NCBI GenBank assembly: GCA_001796355.1
Contig: MGMG01000086.1
Span: forward strand, 540-57,625
Reading direction: 5' to 3'
Source: Chloroflexi bacterium GWB2_54_36
GTDB lineage: Bacteria; Chloroflexota; Anaerolineae; Anaerolineales; Anaerolineaceae
DNA length: 57,086 nt
Shown piece after piece: positions 42,866 through 52,786 of this stretch (the first letter of the stretch is position 1; each line of letters starts with the position of its first letter). A program made the translations under genes and the position numbers. The notes beneath the pieces were generated by a model, which was given only the letters and a program-made list of their open reading frames with translations, had not been told where the DNA came from and searched no databases.

Positions 42866-43630
42866 TTAGGTACCGATCACAATGCCACCGTCCACGCTGA
42901 TGGTCGCGCCGTGGACATAGCTGGCTTCGTCACTCGATAACCACAGGAAGGTATTGGCAATTTCAACCGGTTCGCCCAGGCGTCCAAGCGGCGTGCGGGA
43001 GCGCATGCCGGCCAGTACATCCTCGGGCATCTTTTGTACCATTTCGGTCATGATAAAGCCAGGAGCGACCGCATTGACGCGGATGCCGTAGCGCCCAAGT
43101 TCGCGCGCCCAGACTTTAGTAAAGCCGATGACGCCGGCTTTGGTGGCAACATAATTGGTCTGGCCAACATTGCCGTACAGTCCGACGACCGACGATGAAT
43201 TGATGATCACGCCGCTGCCCTGTTTGATCATATAAGGGGCAACAGCCTGGGCGCAGTTGAAAACGCCCTTCAGGTTGACGTTCATCACCAGGTCGAAGGC
43301 AGCCTCGTCCATCTGTTTGACCAGCTGACCATCCTTGACCTTCACGAACATGGCATCGCGGGTGATACCGGCATTATTGATCAGGACATCGACCCGACCG
43401 TAGCGCGCAACCACGCCATCCACCCAGGCCTGAACTTCAGCCCGGTCGGCCACGTTGACGACCGAGAAACTGGCATCGGAGCCCAGTTCAGCAGCCAGCG
43501 CTTCGCCAGCCTCGCGATTGACGTCACAAATAACAACCTTGGCGCCTTCGCTGGCAAAACGCTGGGCGGTGACTTTTCCAATCCCAGCGGCTCCACCCGT
43601 GATCAGGCATACTTTATCCTTCAGTCGCAT
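42866..43630 (-). CDS. FabG/PhaB-like short-chain dehydrogenase
   Basis: 254 residues from ATG 43630 (GGAAAGGGAT upstream; ATG 43648 lies before this site). Classical [13 protein letters not shown] (11-20), NNAG (85-88), catalytic Ser in [10 protein letters not shown]160 and K164 in NYVATKAG, and an Asp at the end of strand 2 (CDVNRE) suggesting NAD use. [10 protein letters not shown] near the end is FabG-like. It probably oxidises or reduces a 3-hydroxyacyl-CoA. It is the first structural gene after the regulator. Confidence 0.88.
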   Translation of the reverse strand: MRLKDKVCLITGGAAGIGKVTAQRFASEGAKVVICDVNREAGEALAAELGSDASFSVVNVADRAEVQAWVDGVVARYGRVDVLINNAGITRDAMFVKVKDGQLVKQMDEAAFDLVMNVNLKGVFNCAQAVAPYMIKQGSGVIINSSSVVGLYGNVGQTNYVATKAGVIGFTKVWARELGRYGIRVNAVAPGFIMTEMVQKMPEDVLAGMRSRTPLGRLGEPVEIANTFLWLSSDEASYVHGATISVDGGIVIGT

Positions 43631-43891
43631 GTGCCTATCCCTTTCCATAAAGAAGAGATCAAAATTGAAAAAAAAATTTTGTATTGATTTGTGCGTTGTG
43701 TGAATTGTTGTCGAACCGGCATAGGGCGTCAGAATTTGCTTCCCCCACTCAGCAGCGGATAATCTCCAGCCGGTTCAGGGCGCCTGTTTGCTTGCGACCG
43801 TCTATTCTTGCGTCCATCCAGGCAAACATAAAGCCCTGTGGGACACCTAGGCACCTATCCTACCAAACCCCGGTTACAAAGCAGTTACAAA

Positions 43892-46800
43892 TCAGGGCTT
43901 TCGCCGGGGTTGCACCAAACTGGTCAGCAGTTGCTCGGTCTCAGTGGAAGGATCGACACCCAGATCTCTTTGCAGGCCGGCGCGCAGCCGGTTGAATGTC
44001 GCCTGCACCTGAGCCAGGTTGCCTTTGCGGGCATGAGCCTGCATGAGGTGCCGGTAAGCGGGTTCCCACAGTGGATCGCGAGCCAGCGTTTGATTACTGA
44101 TCTGGATGACTTCATCCCAGGATTGTTGATCGATATACAGTTGCGCTAATCGTCCAGCAGCCGAGAGGTAGAGGTGACGCAGGCGTTCGCGCTCCGGCGC
44201 TGCCCAATCCTCGTAGCGGCATTCCGGCAGGAAATCATCATCATACAGGCGCAAAGCGCTGTTCAGGTATTCCATCTCCTGGGTTACACCGGCCGTGACA
44301 TTAACAAACCGCTCGAAATCGTCAACATCCACCCGAATGTGCGCATCGGGATTCAGACCGTACATATTATCACTGCGGACGACAAAGTAGGCTGGGGCGG
44401 TACGGGCACGCGCCGGTTCCAGCGCATGGTTCAATGCATTCAGGGCAACCTTGAAGTCGCGTTGGGCGGGTTCTGCCGGTAAATCCGGCCACAATTGGTC
44501 AACAATTTGATCGCGCAGCAGCCATTGTCCGCGGGTTGTAATCAGCAGTTGGAATAACTGGCGGGCTTTTTCCCGCTGCCAGTCGCCCGGGTTGATCAGC
44601 ACGTCGCCGCGCCAGACCGCCATTGAACCCAGCGTGCGCACCCACAATGTGTACCCCGGGTGCGTTTCATACCCGGCAGCGTCCAGACTCAGCAGCAGCC
44701 GGTTGACCAAATTCGGCGAGAACCTGCGCTGGCGCGCTTCCAGCAGCAGCGGAATGGCAGCCTGCTCATCTTTCAACCCGAGCAGAGACTGGCTGGTAAA
44801 GAGCATTTCATAGCCATGCTGCTCGACCACCGGTAACAGATCAGCCATTATATTCAGCGCGCCCTGAAGATCGCCACTCCACCAGGTATTGACCGCCCGC
44901 CAGAGCATGGCAGCGCTCCAGCAGTACAAATCACCCACCTGGTGCATCCCGGCAGCCGCCCGTTTGAGCCAGCGCTCCGCTTTTTCGGGCAATCCGGCTA
45001 AGGCAAAGCTGGCTCCCATGCTGGTGCGCGCCAAATCACCGATCCATTCGTCGCCGGCCATTTCAGCAATCTCATGCGCCTGGACGGCTTTTTTCTCAGC
45101 CGTTGCAATATCACCGGCATACCCGAGAACCCGGCTCAAACCCCATAAAGGCTCGACCCCTACCCTTGCCACTTTAAACGGATTAACCTGGTCGATGGAG
45201 CGCTGGTAATGGCGGGCAGCCTCAGCGCGGTGATCCTGCGCCCAGGGTTGATGATGAATGATTTGCAGCGCATGTCCCAGCCGCATGTGGCCGACGGCCT
45301 CTACAAAATCAGACTGGAGCTGCAGCCCGATTTCGATACCCTCCCGGGCGCAGCGTTCGGCTGATTCACCCTCACCCATCATGGCATACACCAGGGAGAG
45401 CAGCAGCAAAGTTTCACGATGAAACCGTTGCGGCCGCAGTTGACCTGCTTGCCGCTCTTCAGCAGCTTGAACTTCCAATAAGTTACGAGCTTCACTTAAG
45501 TGGCCGGTTCGCAACAGCCGCCGGCCTTCCAGATAAACGTCATTCGGATTGGTTTCTGCCCGCAGCAACTGCGCCTCATGGTGTAAGGATTCTGCCTGGT
45601 CGGGATGCCCAAGGTTGAGCTTATTTTCCGCCAGTTGGTCGAGCAACGCTGCCACTTCAGGACGGTGTTCCTGGGGTTCGAGCAGTCGCAGGGCTTCCTC
45701 CAGCAGTGCATCGGCTTTGATCGGGCGAATGGTATCCAGATAAACCTGCGCCTGGCCTTTCAAAGCCTGGCTGCGCCCGTAATTTTCATTTTGCTGTTGA
45801 AAAATGGCATCAGCAGCCATAAAATGATTCAGCGCTGCATCAAAATCAGCCCGCAGCCGCAAGGCATCACCCATCAACAACTGCAAGTGGGGATGGGTTG
45901 CAAGAAGGATCTCTGGCAACCTTCCAATCCAGTACATCAGGCTTTCCAGCCGGCCAGTACGCACCATGTCCGGTCCAACCTGTTCAAGAACCACTGCGGC
46001 GTCCTGCACCTGTTCAGCCTTCAATAAGTGAAAAATAGTCTCCTCGGAGCGGCTGGTCCTGGCATAGTAGCTGGCTGCCAGACGGTGTAGTTTTGCCGCT
46101 CGCGTGGGATCTTGCAACAACCGGCTTTGGAGAAAATCCTGGAACAGGCGCTGGTAGCGATAGGTGTCTTCACCCAGCGAATCCAGGAAAAGGCCGCTTT
46201 CATGCAAGCGGTGCAAAATGCCCAGGCTGTCCGTGCTGGCGCGCAGCGCGTCGCACACCGGACCGTCCAGCCTCCGCAGCACCGAGGTGGTGATCATAAA
46301 ATCGCTGAGTTCATCCGGCAAATGCGCTAATACTTCTGGCGCAAGATACTCAAACAAGTCTTCCAGCGTGTCCGGCACATCGGCCAGCACATCCTGCAGC
46401 GAGCGGCCTGAACCGCGTTCCAGGCTTTGCCCGACCATCTGCAGGGCAATTACCCAGCCTTCAGTTTCCTCCGCCAGTTGCCTGGCTTGCTCAGCCGTCA
46501 CCGGGTGACCCAGGTGGCTGCCAAAGAGTGATTCGATCTCCTCGGCGGTAAATGCCAGGTCGATGTGGCTGATGGTGTTCAAGTGGCCTTTGATGCGCCA
46601 GCGATTAAGATCAAGATGCTCGGGCATGACCCGGCTGGAGATTACCAGGTGCAAAGTGGGCGGTAAATATTGGATCAGTTGGCTGACCAGTGCGCCAATT
46701 TCCGGCACGTTTTGCACCAGGTGATAATCATCGATGACCAGAACTGCTTCCGTGGTCAGGCTGGTAGTCAAGGTGTTGAGCAGTGGGGTCAGAACTGCCG

Positions 46801-47131
46801 GCAGTGCCCGTCCGCCGTTTTCTTCCAGCATTCGCAGAGCGGCTTCGCCGTAAGCATCGTTGCGATGGTGAAACGCGGAGATCAGGTTGACCAGAAAGAG
46901 CAGCGGGTCCCGGTCCGGTTCGGTGACCACGTACCAGAATAACGGGTCCACCAGGTCAGCCAAACCGGTTAAGGCCGTGGTTTTGCCGTAGCCCGTGCCT
47001 GCCAGCACCAATGTTAATGGGTAATCGAGCGCGCTGGACAGGCGTGCTTGGATGCGGGGACGTTGAAGAATGCCCCGGCGGTGCCGCGGAGCCACTAATT
47101 GGCTTTGGATGACTAAATCCCGGAGAGCCAT
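43892..47131 (-). CDS. MalT-type ATPase regulator with OmpR-like winged helix and BTAD domain
   Basis: 1079 residues. AAA/STAND ATPase first (Walker A VLAGTGYGKTTAL at 42-54, Walker B VLVIDDYH at 130-137), then a winged-helix and arm region to about 400, TPR-like helices (about 400-800), an OmpR-type DNA-binding winged helix (about 825-905: ARQLFQLLITTRGQWLLRD) and a BTAD helical domain to the end (YEDWAAPERERLRHLYLSA). This layout is common in Chloroflexota and Actinobacteria and activates neighbouring operons on ligand binding. The gene lies 261 bases upstream of the SDR gene, in the same direction, which makes the acyl-CoA/transport block its likely target. Confidence 0.88.
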   Translation of the reverse strand: MALRDLVIQSQLVAPRHRRGILQRPRIQARLSSALDYPLTLVLAGTGYGKTTALTGLADLVDPLFWYVVTEPDRDPLLFLVNLISAFHHRNDAYGEAALRMLEENGGRALPAVLTPLLNTLTTSLTTEAVLVIDDYHLVQNVPEIGALVSQLIQYLPPTLHLVISSRVMPEHLDLNRWRIKGHLNTISHIDLAFTAEEIESLFGSHLGHPVTAEQARQLAEETEGWVIALQMVGQSLERGSGRSLQDVLADVPDTLEDLFEYLAPEVLAHLPDELSDFMITTSVLRRLDGPVCDALRASTDSLGILHRLHESGLFLDSLGEDTYRYQRLFQDFLQSRLLQDPTRAAKLHRLAASYYARTSRSEETIFHLLKAEQVQDAAVVLEQVGPDMVRTGRLESLMYWIGRLPEILLATHPHLQLLMGDALRLRADFDAALNHFMAADAIFQQQNENYGRSQALKGQAQVYLDTIRPIKADALLEEALRLLEPQEHRPEVAALLDQLAENKLNLGHPDQAESLHHEAQLLRAETNPNDVYLEGRRLLRTGHLSEARNLLEVQAAEERQAGQLRPQRFHRETLLLLSLVYAMMGEGESAERCAREGIEIGLQLQSDFVEAVGHMRLGHALQIIHHQPWAQDHRAEAARHYQRSIDQVNPFKVARVGVEPLWGLSRVLGYAGDIATAEKKAVQAHEIAEMAGDEWIGDLARTSMGASFALAGLPEKAERWLKRAAAGMHQVGDLYCWSAAMLWRAVNTWWSGDLQGALNIMADLLPVVEQHGYEMLFTSQSLLGLKDEQAAIPLLLEARQRRFSPNLVNRLLLSLDAAGYETHPGYTLWVRTLGSMAVWRGDVLINPGDWQREKARQLFQLLITTRGQWLLRDQIVDQLWPDLPAEPAQRDFKVALNALNHALEPARARTAPAYFVVRSDNMYGLNPDAHIRVDVDDFERFVNVTAGVTQEMEYLNSALRLYDDDFLPECRYEDWAAPERERLRHLYLSAAGRLAQLYIDQQSWDEVIQISNQTLARDPLWEPAYRHLMQAHARKGNLAQVQATFNRLRAGLQRDLGVDPSTETEQLLTSLVQPRRKP

Positions 47132-47189
47132 ACCTGAAGTGATTGTATGCTAGATTGAGAGGAATGGCAAATGAGGGTAATCAAAATAG

Positions 47190-47260
47190 AGGCGAGCAGT
47201 GCTCGCCTGCTTCATCGTTATGTCATGCTGACGGCCTGGTTTTGGCCGGAAGCATCTGTG
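47190..47260 (+). repeat. Hairpin and repeat family D, copy 2
   Basis: AGGCGAGCA-G-TGCTCGCCT (47190-47208) is a 9-base hairpin. The next block (47221-47260) is the inverse of 30327-30366. Together with 47377-47535 it fills the 413-base gap 47132-47544; no gene is seen there. Confidence 0.65.
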
Positions 47261-47376
47261 TGAATGACCGTCCTGCGACTGTAGTAGAAGGCGCAGCGTC
47301 GCTACACCCATCATTGTGTAAGGCGAATTACCAGCTTTATTGAAGCCTCGGCAGCCTGATAATTACCCCGGTTAAT

Positions 47377-47535
47377 TGTCATTGAGACCTCAGAGAGGTC
47401 GAAGCAATCTGCGTGGTGCGACAGGCAGCCGGACTAAAACGCAACAGACTTGATGGTTGGTGCAGGTCGCCGCGCTCACTGCGTTCGCTCGCGATGACAA
47501 TAATGCGTTCCCCGGACGAACTGAAGTTCGTCCTA
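47377..47535 (+). repeat. Composite repeat family C, copy 2
   Basis: Starts TGTCATTGAGACC, contains GTCGAAGCAATCTGCG and GGTCGCCGCGCTCACT, ends GCTCGCGATGACA (47499), then the palindrome GGACGAACTGAAGTTCGTCC and CTAC. Same order and orientation as 30378-30543. It ends 9 bases before the stop of the permease gene at 47545. Confidence 0.8.
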
Positions 47536-47544
47536 CAATGCCTT

Positions 47545-48771
47545 TTACTCATACCGCAAAGCCTCGACCGGCTCCAGATTGGCAGCGCGGTTGGCCGGAT
47601 ACAGCCCAAAAAACAACCCGACTGCGGTCGAGAAAATCGTCGCCAGCAAAACCGCATCCAACCCAACTACCGGGTTGAAAGGCGTCCCGGAAGACGCGGC
47701 AATCCGCCCGACAATATACGCAATTAACCAACCCAGGCCGATACCGATCATCCCACCAAACAGCGAAAGCAGCGATGACTCGGTCAAAAATTGAATCAAA
47801 ATGTCACGTTTGCGAGCACCAAGCGCTTTGCGCAAACCGATCTCGCGTGTGCGCTCCGTGACTGACACCAGCATGATATTCATGATCCCTATCCCGCCGA
47901 CCAGCAGCGAAATGGCGGCAATGCCGCCCAGAAATATGGTCAGCACATTGGTGATCGTCTGGGCAGTGGCAACAAAATCCTGTTGAGTGAAAATCGTAAA
48001 GTCGTCTGCGCCCAACTCAGATCGGTGGCGGGTACGTAAGATCTGGCTGATCTCCTCAGTGACTTGCGGCACCATCTCAGCGCTGACTGCCTGCACCAGG
48101 ATGATGTCCACCCGCTCGCGGCTGCGGCGGATCAGGCGGGTTTGGGCGGTGGTGAAGGGTACCAGCACCAGATCGTCCTGGCTGCCAAAGCTGCTGCCGC
48201 CCTTGGGTTCCAGCACTCCCAGCACGCGGAAAGGCTGGCCTGAGATGCGCACGATCTCGCCGGTGATACCATCCCGCCGGCCAAACAGTTTATCCGCTAC
48301 TTCCGATCCGAGCAGCACCACGGATGCACGCCCAAGCACATGCTCCTCGTTGATAAACTCGCCTTCGAGTAATCCATAATTGCGGACATCGCCATACTGC
48401 GGGGTTACACCTGTAATCTCGGTATTGGTCGTTTCACCGCCATAAGTGACCGTGCCGCTGCTTTGAATGGCCGGCGCCACTGCGGCAATGGCCGGCGCCT
48501 GAAACGGGTCTGCCAGGGCTTCCGCGTCAGACAGGGTCAGCGGTTTTTCGATGCGGATATCTTCGGTAAAGTTGCCGCCAAAGACGAACAACAAATTGCT
48601 GCCCAATCCGCTGATCGAGCCGGTGATTGTGTCTTGCGCGCCGGTGCCCACCGCCAGCATGGCGATGACCGCGCCCACCCCAATGACGATACCGAGCATG
48701 GTCAGACCGGTGCGCAGTTTGTTGGCGCTCAGGCTTTCAAGGGCTTCCAGAATTGCCTGCCACAGGTTCAT
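47545..48771 (-). CDS. MacB-type ABC transporter permease
   Basis: 408 residues. N-terminal segment ESLSANKLRTGLTMLGIVIGVGAVIAM, a periplasmic MacB_PCD domain (about 50-245) and three C-terminal segments with VGGIGIMNIMLVSVTERTRE and IGLRKALGARKRDIL, the FtsX hallmark. It works by mechanotransmission rather than as a pore. Its start overlaps the ATPase stop (ATGA). With the adaptor and ATPase it forms a MacAB-like exporter; the substrate may be a peptide, lipid or antibiotic. Confidence 0.9.
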   Translation of the reverse strand: MNLWQAILEALESLSANKLRTGLTMLGIVIGVGAVIAMLAVGTGAQDTITGSISGLGSNLLFVFGGNFTEDIRIEKPLTLSDAEALADPFQAPAIAAVAPAIQSSGTVTYGGETTNTEITGVTPQYGDVRNYGLLEGEFINEEHVLGRASVVLLGSEVADKLFGRRDGITGEIVRISGQPFRVLGVLEPKGGSSFGSQDDLVLVPFTTAQTRLIRRSRERVDIILVQAVSAEMVPQVTEEISQILRTRHRSELGADDFTIFTQQDFVATAQTITNVLTIFLGGIAAISLLVGGIGIMNIMLVSVTERTREIGLRKALGARKRDILIQFLTESSLLSLFGGMIGIGLGWLIAYIVGRIAASSGTPFNPVVGLDAVLLATIFSTAVGLFFGLYPANRAANLEPVEALRYE

Positions 48772-49451
48772 GCCGGCTCCTCGACCACAAACCCGTCATA
48801 CAAACGGATGACGCGCTGGGTTTGGGCGGCTATCGCCGGGTCGTGTGTGACGATGATCACCGTAGTGCCGCGTTCGCGGTTAAGAGTCAACAGCAGCTCC
48901 ATGATTTCCTTGCCGGATTTTGAGTCGAGATTGCCAGTTGGCTCATCCGCCATGATGATGGCCGGGTTATTCACCAGCGCCCGCGCAATTGCCACGCGCT
49001 GCTGCTGCCCGCCGGACAGTTCCGGGGGGCGGTGGTTCATGCGGTCATCCAGGCCCACCGATTTAAGGGCTTCTCGCGCCTGATGAGTGCGGCCTGTTCC
49101 AACCCCGGCGTAGCGCATCGGCAGCTCGACGTTGGAAAGCGCGGTCGCGCGCGGCAGTAGATTGAAGCTCTGAAAGACGAAACCGACCTTGCGGTTGCGA
49201 ATGCCGGCTAACTGGTCGCTGGAAAGATGACTGACCACTTCGCCATCCAGAATGTATTCGCCGCCGGTAGGCCGGTCAAGGCAGCCGAGGATATTCATCA
49301 GAGTCGATTTGCCTGATCCGGACGGCCCCATGATGGATACCACCTCGCCGCGTTGGATGCGCGCACTCGCGCCGCGTAATGCATGCACTTCCTGGGTCCC
49401 CATCCGGTAAATTTTGGTCAAGCCGGTGGCTTCGATCACCCAATCGGTCAT
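48768..49451 (-). CDS. MacB/LolD-type ABC ATPase
   Basis: 227 residues. Walker A GPSGSGKSTLMNILG, Q-loop FVFQSFNLLP, signature LSGGQQQRVAIARAL, Walker B IIMADEPTGNLDSKSG and VTHDPAIA, all intact. The sequence LDRPTGGEYILDGE is typical of this family. It lies between adaptor (5-base gap) and permease (4-base overlap) genes, so the three are one operon. Confidence 0.93.
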   Translation of the reverse strand: MTDWVIEATGLTKIYRMGTQEVHALRGASARIQRGEVVSIMGPSGSGKSTLMNILGCLDRPTGGEYILDGEVVSHLSSDQLAGIRNRKVGFVFQSFNLLPRATALSNVELPMRYAGVGTGRTHQAREALKSVGLDDRMNHRPPELSGGQQQRVAIARALVNNPAIIMADEPTGNLDSKSGKEIMELLLTLNRERGTTVIIVTHDPAIAAQTQRVIRLYDGFVVEEPA

Positions 49452-49456
49452 TGAAT

Positions 49457-50854
49457 TTACCTCATGAACGGCGGTTGGCCGGCTTCGAATTGGGTTGGCG
49501 GATTGAGCACCACCGTATCGCCTTCTTTGACATCGCCGGAAATGACCTCACTGGTCAAATCGGACTGAGCGCCAATTTCGATGGGTACCGCGGTCGGGAC
49601 ACCCAATTTCAGCAGGTACACCACCCGCTGCCCCTCCCGCAGGCGTACGGCCCGGTTGGGCACCAGCAACACACTTTCCAACTGGTTGATAACGATATTC
49701 ACCGCAGCGGTCATGCCCGGTCGAACACTTTCATCCATGTCTTGCAGTTCGATGGTCACCTTGAAATTGACAATGCCCGTCACAGGAGTCCCAACCCGGC
49801 CAACTTCGATGATGACGCCGGGATATTCCTTGCCAAGGATGGCATCGAAAGTCATGGACACCGGCTGCCCGACAGCAAGGCGGTTGATATCCGCCTCCGG
49901 CACTTGAACATCCACCAGCAAGCGCGACAGGTCGTCCAGGCGGAAGGAGACCGTGCCCGGCGTAACCTGGTCGCCGACCTTGGAGTTGACTTCGGTAATG
50001 GTGCCCCCGAACGGCGCGGAGAGCGAAGCGAGTCCAAGGGAAGCCTCGATGGCGGCGATACGGGCTTCCGCAGCGCGAATGTCCGCCGGGTCAGGGCCGT
50101 CTTTGATGCGTTCCCATTCGCGCAAGGCGTCATCGTAGGTAGCTTGCGCCAGGGCAACCGATGCATCCGCTTCTTCTACTTCCAGTGCATCCGGACCGCC
50201 CTCCAGGTAGCGCAAATTGGCCTGAGCCAGTTCCAATTCCCGGCGGGCGTTGAGCAGCGCCGAGTAGATGTTCAAACGTGCGGTATTGTCCGCCGAGAAA
50301 TTCTTCACCTGCTCGTAAAGGTCTTCGTAGCGCGCCACTTCATCCTCCGCCAGGGATAAGCGCGTGCGGGCTTCCTCCAGCGTCAGGTCGCTGGCGCGGG
50401 AATAATCCTTGCTGGTGCGCTTGTTCTTAGAGGTGGTGAGATCATCTTCAGCCTGGGCCAGGGCAAGCTGCGACTGAGCGCGCGCCAACCCCGATTCCTG
50501 CAAATTTTGCAGCGCGCGTTGGGCGGAAACCAGATCAGCTTCGGCCAAAATGATCGACTGCGGCAGAGAGCTTTGGCTCAGCCGTCCGAGGACGTCGCCA
50601 GCCTGCACCAGCTGCCCCGTTTCGACGTTGCTCTCGCCAATTTGACCGGTGGTTTGCCAGGTCATCACCGCGGTCTGGTTAGCCCGCACCGTTCCAGTAG
50701 CGCCAACCATGGCTATTAAGCTGCCGCGGGTAATTTTATCGGTCTGGTATGTGGCATTGTCTTGAGACTGGGCGGTCCGCCAGGCTCGAAAACCAAAGAA
50801 CCCGCCAACAGCCAGTACGATGACAATTAAGACGATAATGGTTCGACGTTTCAT
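49457..50854 (-). CDS. HlyD/MacA-type periplasmic adaptor protein
   Basis: 465 residues. N-terminal membrane anchor (about 5-24), first half of a biotinyl-lipoyl domain ([16 protein letters not shown]), a long coiled-coil hairpin (about 100-280, rich in Ala, Glu, Leu and Arg), second half of the lipoyl domain ([23 protein letters not shown]), and beta-barrel domains ([28 protein letters not shown]). In a monoderm-like or atypical Chloroflexota envelope it may link to the cell surface rather than an outer-membrane channel. First gene of the export operon. Confidence 0.88.
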   Translation of the reverse strand: MKRRTIIVLIVIVLAVGGFFGFRAWRTAQSQDNATYQTDKITRGSLIAMVGATGTVRANQTAVMTWQTTGQIGESNVETGQLVQAGDVLGRLSQSSLPQSIILAEADLVSAQRALQNLQESGLARAQSQLALAQAEDDLTTSKNKRTSKDYSRASDLTLEEARTRLSLAEDEVARYEDLYEQVKNFSADNTARLNIYSALLNARRELELAQANLRYLEGGPDALEVEEADASVALAQATYDDALREWERIKDGPDPADIRAAEARIAAIEASLGLASLSAPFGGTITEVNSKVGDQVTPGTVSFRLDDLSRLLVDVQVPEADINRLAVGQPVSMTFDAILGKEYPGVIIEVGRVGTPVTGIVNFKVTIELQDMDESVRPGMTAAVNIVINQLESVLLVPNRAVRLREGQRVVYLLKLGVPTAVPIEIGAQSDLTSEVISGDVKEGDTVVLNPPTQFEAGQPPFMR

Positions 50855-51018
50855 GGGTCATTACTTTCTATTAAACTGGTTAATTTTCCCCAGTCCGAGG
50901 ACTGTCCCAAGTTTATCATTAACATCCGGGGGCAGCAGGCTTTCCAGTATAATTCCAACTGCTGGCAGATCGGCCAGCATTACTCATCCCGATAGCAGGT
51001 TTTCAAACTGCCCTTTCT

Positions 51019-52296
51019 ATGACTCTCGCGAAAATCTGGCGGACCCTTGGCAATATCATCATCCTGTTTGTTTTGCTGGTGACCTTGCAGCGCAGCGACT
51101 ATGACAGCGCCAACCCGGTCGAGCAGGTCCGCGCTTATACCCGCTGGCAAGAGTTTGATTATGCCAGTTGGATTGCCGACGCGCTGGCATTAAAATTTTC
51201 CTTTGGAACGCTCAATTTTCCAAATTATATCGAAGAAGAACAGCAGCGCCGGCTGGTCAATCAACACCTGGCGCTATTGCAGCGTTTAAACGAGGTGCGT
51301 GACCAGATCTCTACCATCTATGCTGACCCTGCTATTAAGGATCCCGAGGCGGCATCCGCAGCTTACCAGACCGAACAGGCGGCGCTTACCGCCCGGATAA
51401 ACCGACAGCAACCGCTGGTCGAAGCCGTTATCCAACATCAGATCAGCGCCATTATCGGCGATTTGGGGCTGGCGCTGGGCGGCCAGCCTCTCCCGCCGCT
51501 GCTCTACCATGTCACCCCACTGCCCATGGCATTGATCGTTTCGCCGCGCCAGGTGATCCAGCAAGTGGCCGATATCTCGGTCATGCCGGACTTGCCGCTG
51601 GCGGGGATCACGCGGTTGGAGGACGCGGTGGCGGACGGGCTGGATGTTTCCAGCATTATTGTTCCCGTTGGAGGTGTTGGAGTTTACCCCACCATGGTCA
51701 TGCGCTCCGCCAACCTGAACTGGTTGGTTGAAACCATTGCCCATGAATGGATTCACAATTACCTGACCTTGCGACCGGTAGGCGCGTTTTACTACTCCGC
51801 GCCCGAGATGCGCACGATCAACGAGACAACCGCCAATATTGCCGGCGCCGAAATTGGCAAAGCTGTGATCAGGCGGTTCTACCCGGAATATGCGCCCGCG
51901 CCGTCGCTGCCGGTGCCATTCGAGGATCAATTTCCAGGAAAGCCGCTTGAGGAAACCGGTTCCCCTGTTTTCGATTACCGCGCCGAGATGCATGAGACGC
52001 GCATCACCGCCGATGCGTTGCTGGCAGAAGGTAAAGTCGAAGAAGCTGAAGCATATATGGAGGCGCGCCGGCAGGTTTTCTGGGACAACGGCTACCGCAT
52101 CCGTAAATTGAACCAGGCCTATTTTGCCTTTTACGGCTCCTACGCCGATCAACCCGGCGGTGCGGCCGGGATCGACCCGGTCGGGGCTGCGGTGCGGATT
52201 TTACGCGCGCAGTCGCTCAGCCTGTCAGATTTTCTCGACCGGATGGCTTGGGTAACCTCGTTTGAGTCTTTGCAGGGGCTGACAGAACCGAATTAA
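51019..52296 (+). CDS. Membrane-anchored putative zinc metallopeptidase (HEXXH-x22-E)
   Basis: 425 residues. N-terminal hydrophobic segment (about 8-23). ETIAHEWIHNYL (H242, E243, H246) and, 22 residues after H246, INETTAN (E269) together make a gluzincin-type zinc site, HEXXH...NE. Preceding helices (about 70-145) are charged, and SANLNWLVETIAHE has the usual helix shape. The rest, including YRAEMHETRITADALLAEG and FYGSYADQPGG, does not match a peptidase family I know. No ribosome binding site before ATG 51019. Divergent from the export operon; its stop overlaps the FmdB gene's end by 4 bases. Confidence 0.65.
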   Translation: MTLAKIWRTLGNIIILFVLLVTLQRSDYDSANPVEQVRAYTRWQEFDYASWIADALALKFSFGTLNFPNYIEEEQQRRLVNQHLALLQRLNEVRDQISTIYADPAIKDPEAASAAYQTEQAALTARINRQQPLVEAVIQHQISAIIGDLGLALGGQPLPPLLYHVTPLPMALIVSPRQVIQQVADISVMPDLPLAGITRLEDAVADGLDVSSIIVPVGGVGVYPTMVMRSANLNWLVETIAHEWIHNYLTLRPVGAFYYSAPEMRTINETTANIAGAEIGKAVIRRFYPEYAPAPSLPVPFEDQFPGKPLEETGSPVFDYRAEMHETRITADALLAEGKVEEAEAYMEARRQVFWDNGYRIRKLNQAYFAFYGSYADQPGGAAGIDPVGAAVRILRAQSLSLSDFLDRMAWVTSFESLQGLTEPN

Positions 52297-52679
52297 TCGG
52301 CCAGGCTGTCGGACCCTTCGCCTGAACCAAGATCCGGCATGGCGCGTTCGATTGCTTCTGGCGATTCACCTTTTTCCAGGCGGGAGACGACCTCGTTAAA
52401 TTCGGAGCCCATGTCCTGATCCAATTCGCCGCTCATCTGGCGCATCATGCGTCCCAGGGTGCGCGGGTCGCGGTCGATATTCTCGAGTTGCGCTGGATCC
52501 GCCATTTCAGTCATGCGAGCGTCGTCCGAGCGGCCGATGCGCACCCGCCCGATGCGTCGTTCGACATTGTCGCTGCCGCAATGCGGGCATTTAACCGGTC
52601 GCGTACCGTATTCCGAATAGGGCATAAACACGTCAAAGCGTTTTCTACAGTTTAAGCAACGATAATCGTATGCAGGCAT
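52293..52679 (-). CDS. FmdB-type zinc-ribbon protein
   Basis: 128 residues. The N-terminal ribbon PAYDYRCLNCRKRFDVF with C8, C11, C31 and C34 (VKCPHCGS) is diagnostic of the FmdB/CxxC_CxxC_SSSS family, named from a putative regulator next to formamidase genes. The remainder is acidic and likely disordered or helical (PRTLGRMMRQMSGELDQDM). TGCCTGCATACG precedes the start; no clear ribosome binding site is seen. Divergent from gmk. Confidence 0.85.
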   Translation of the reverse strand: MPAYDYRCLNCRKRFDVFMPYSEYGTRPVKCPHCGSDNVERRIGRVRIGRSDDARMTEMADPAQLENIDRDPRTLGRMMRQMSGELDQDMGSEFNEVVSRLEKGESPEAIERAMPDLGSGEGSDSLAD

Positions 52680-52786
52680 CTCACACTCACCGGAATTATC
52701 AATTTTTATCCATTATAATCAGGGTAGCCCAACAAGATCAAATATTTTAACGCTAATTGAACGCAGAGGTTCCTTCCAGAAGCGAA

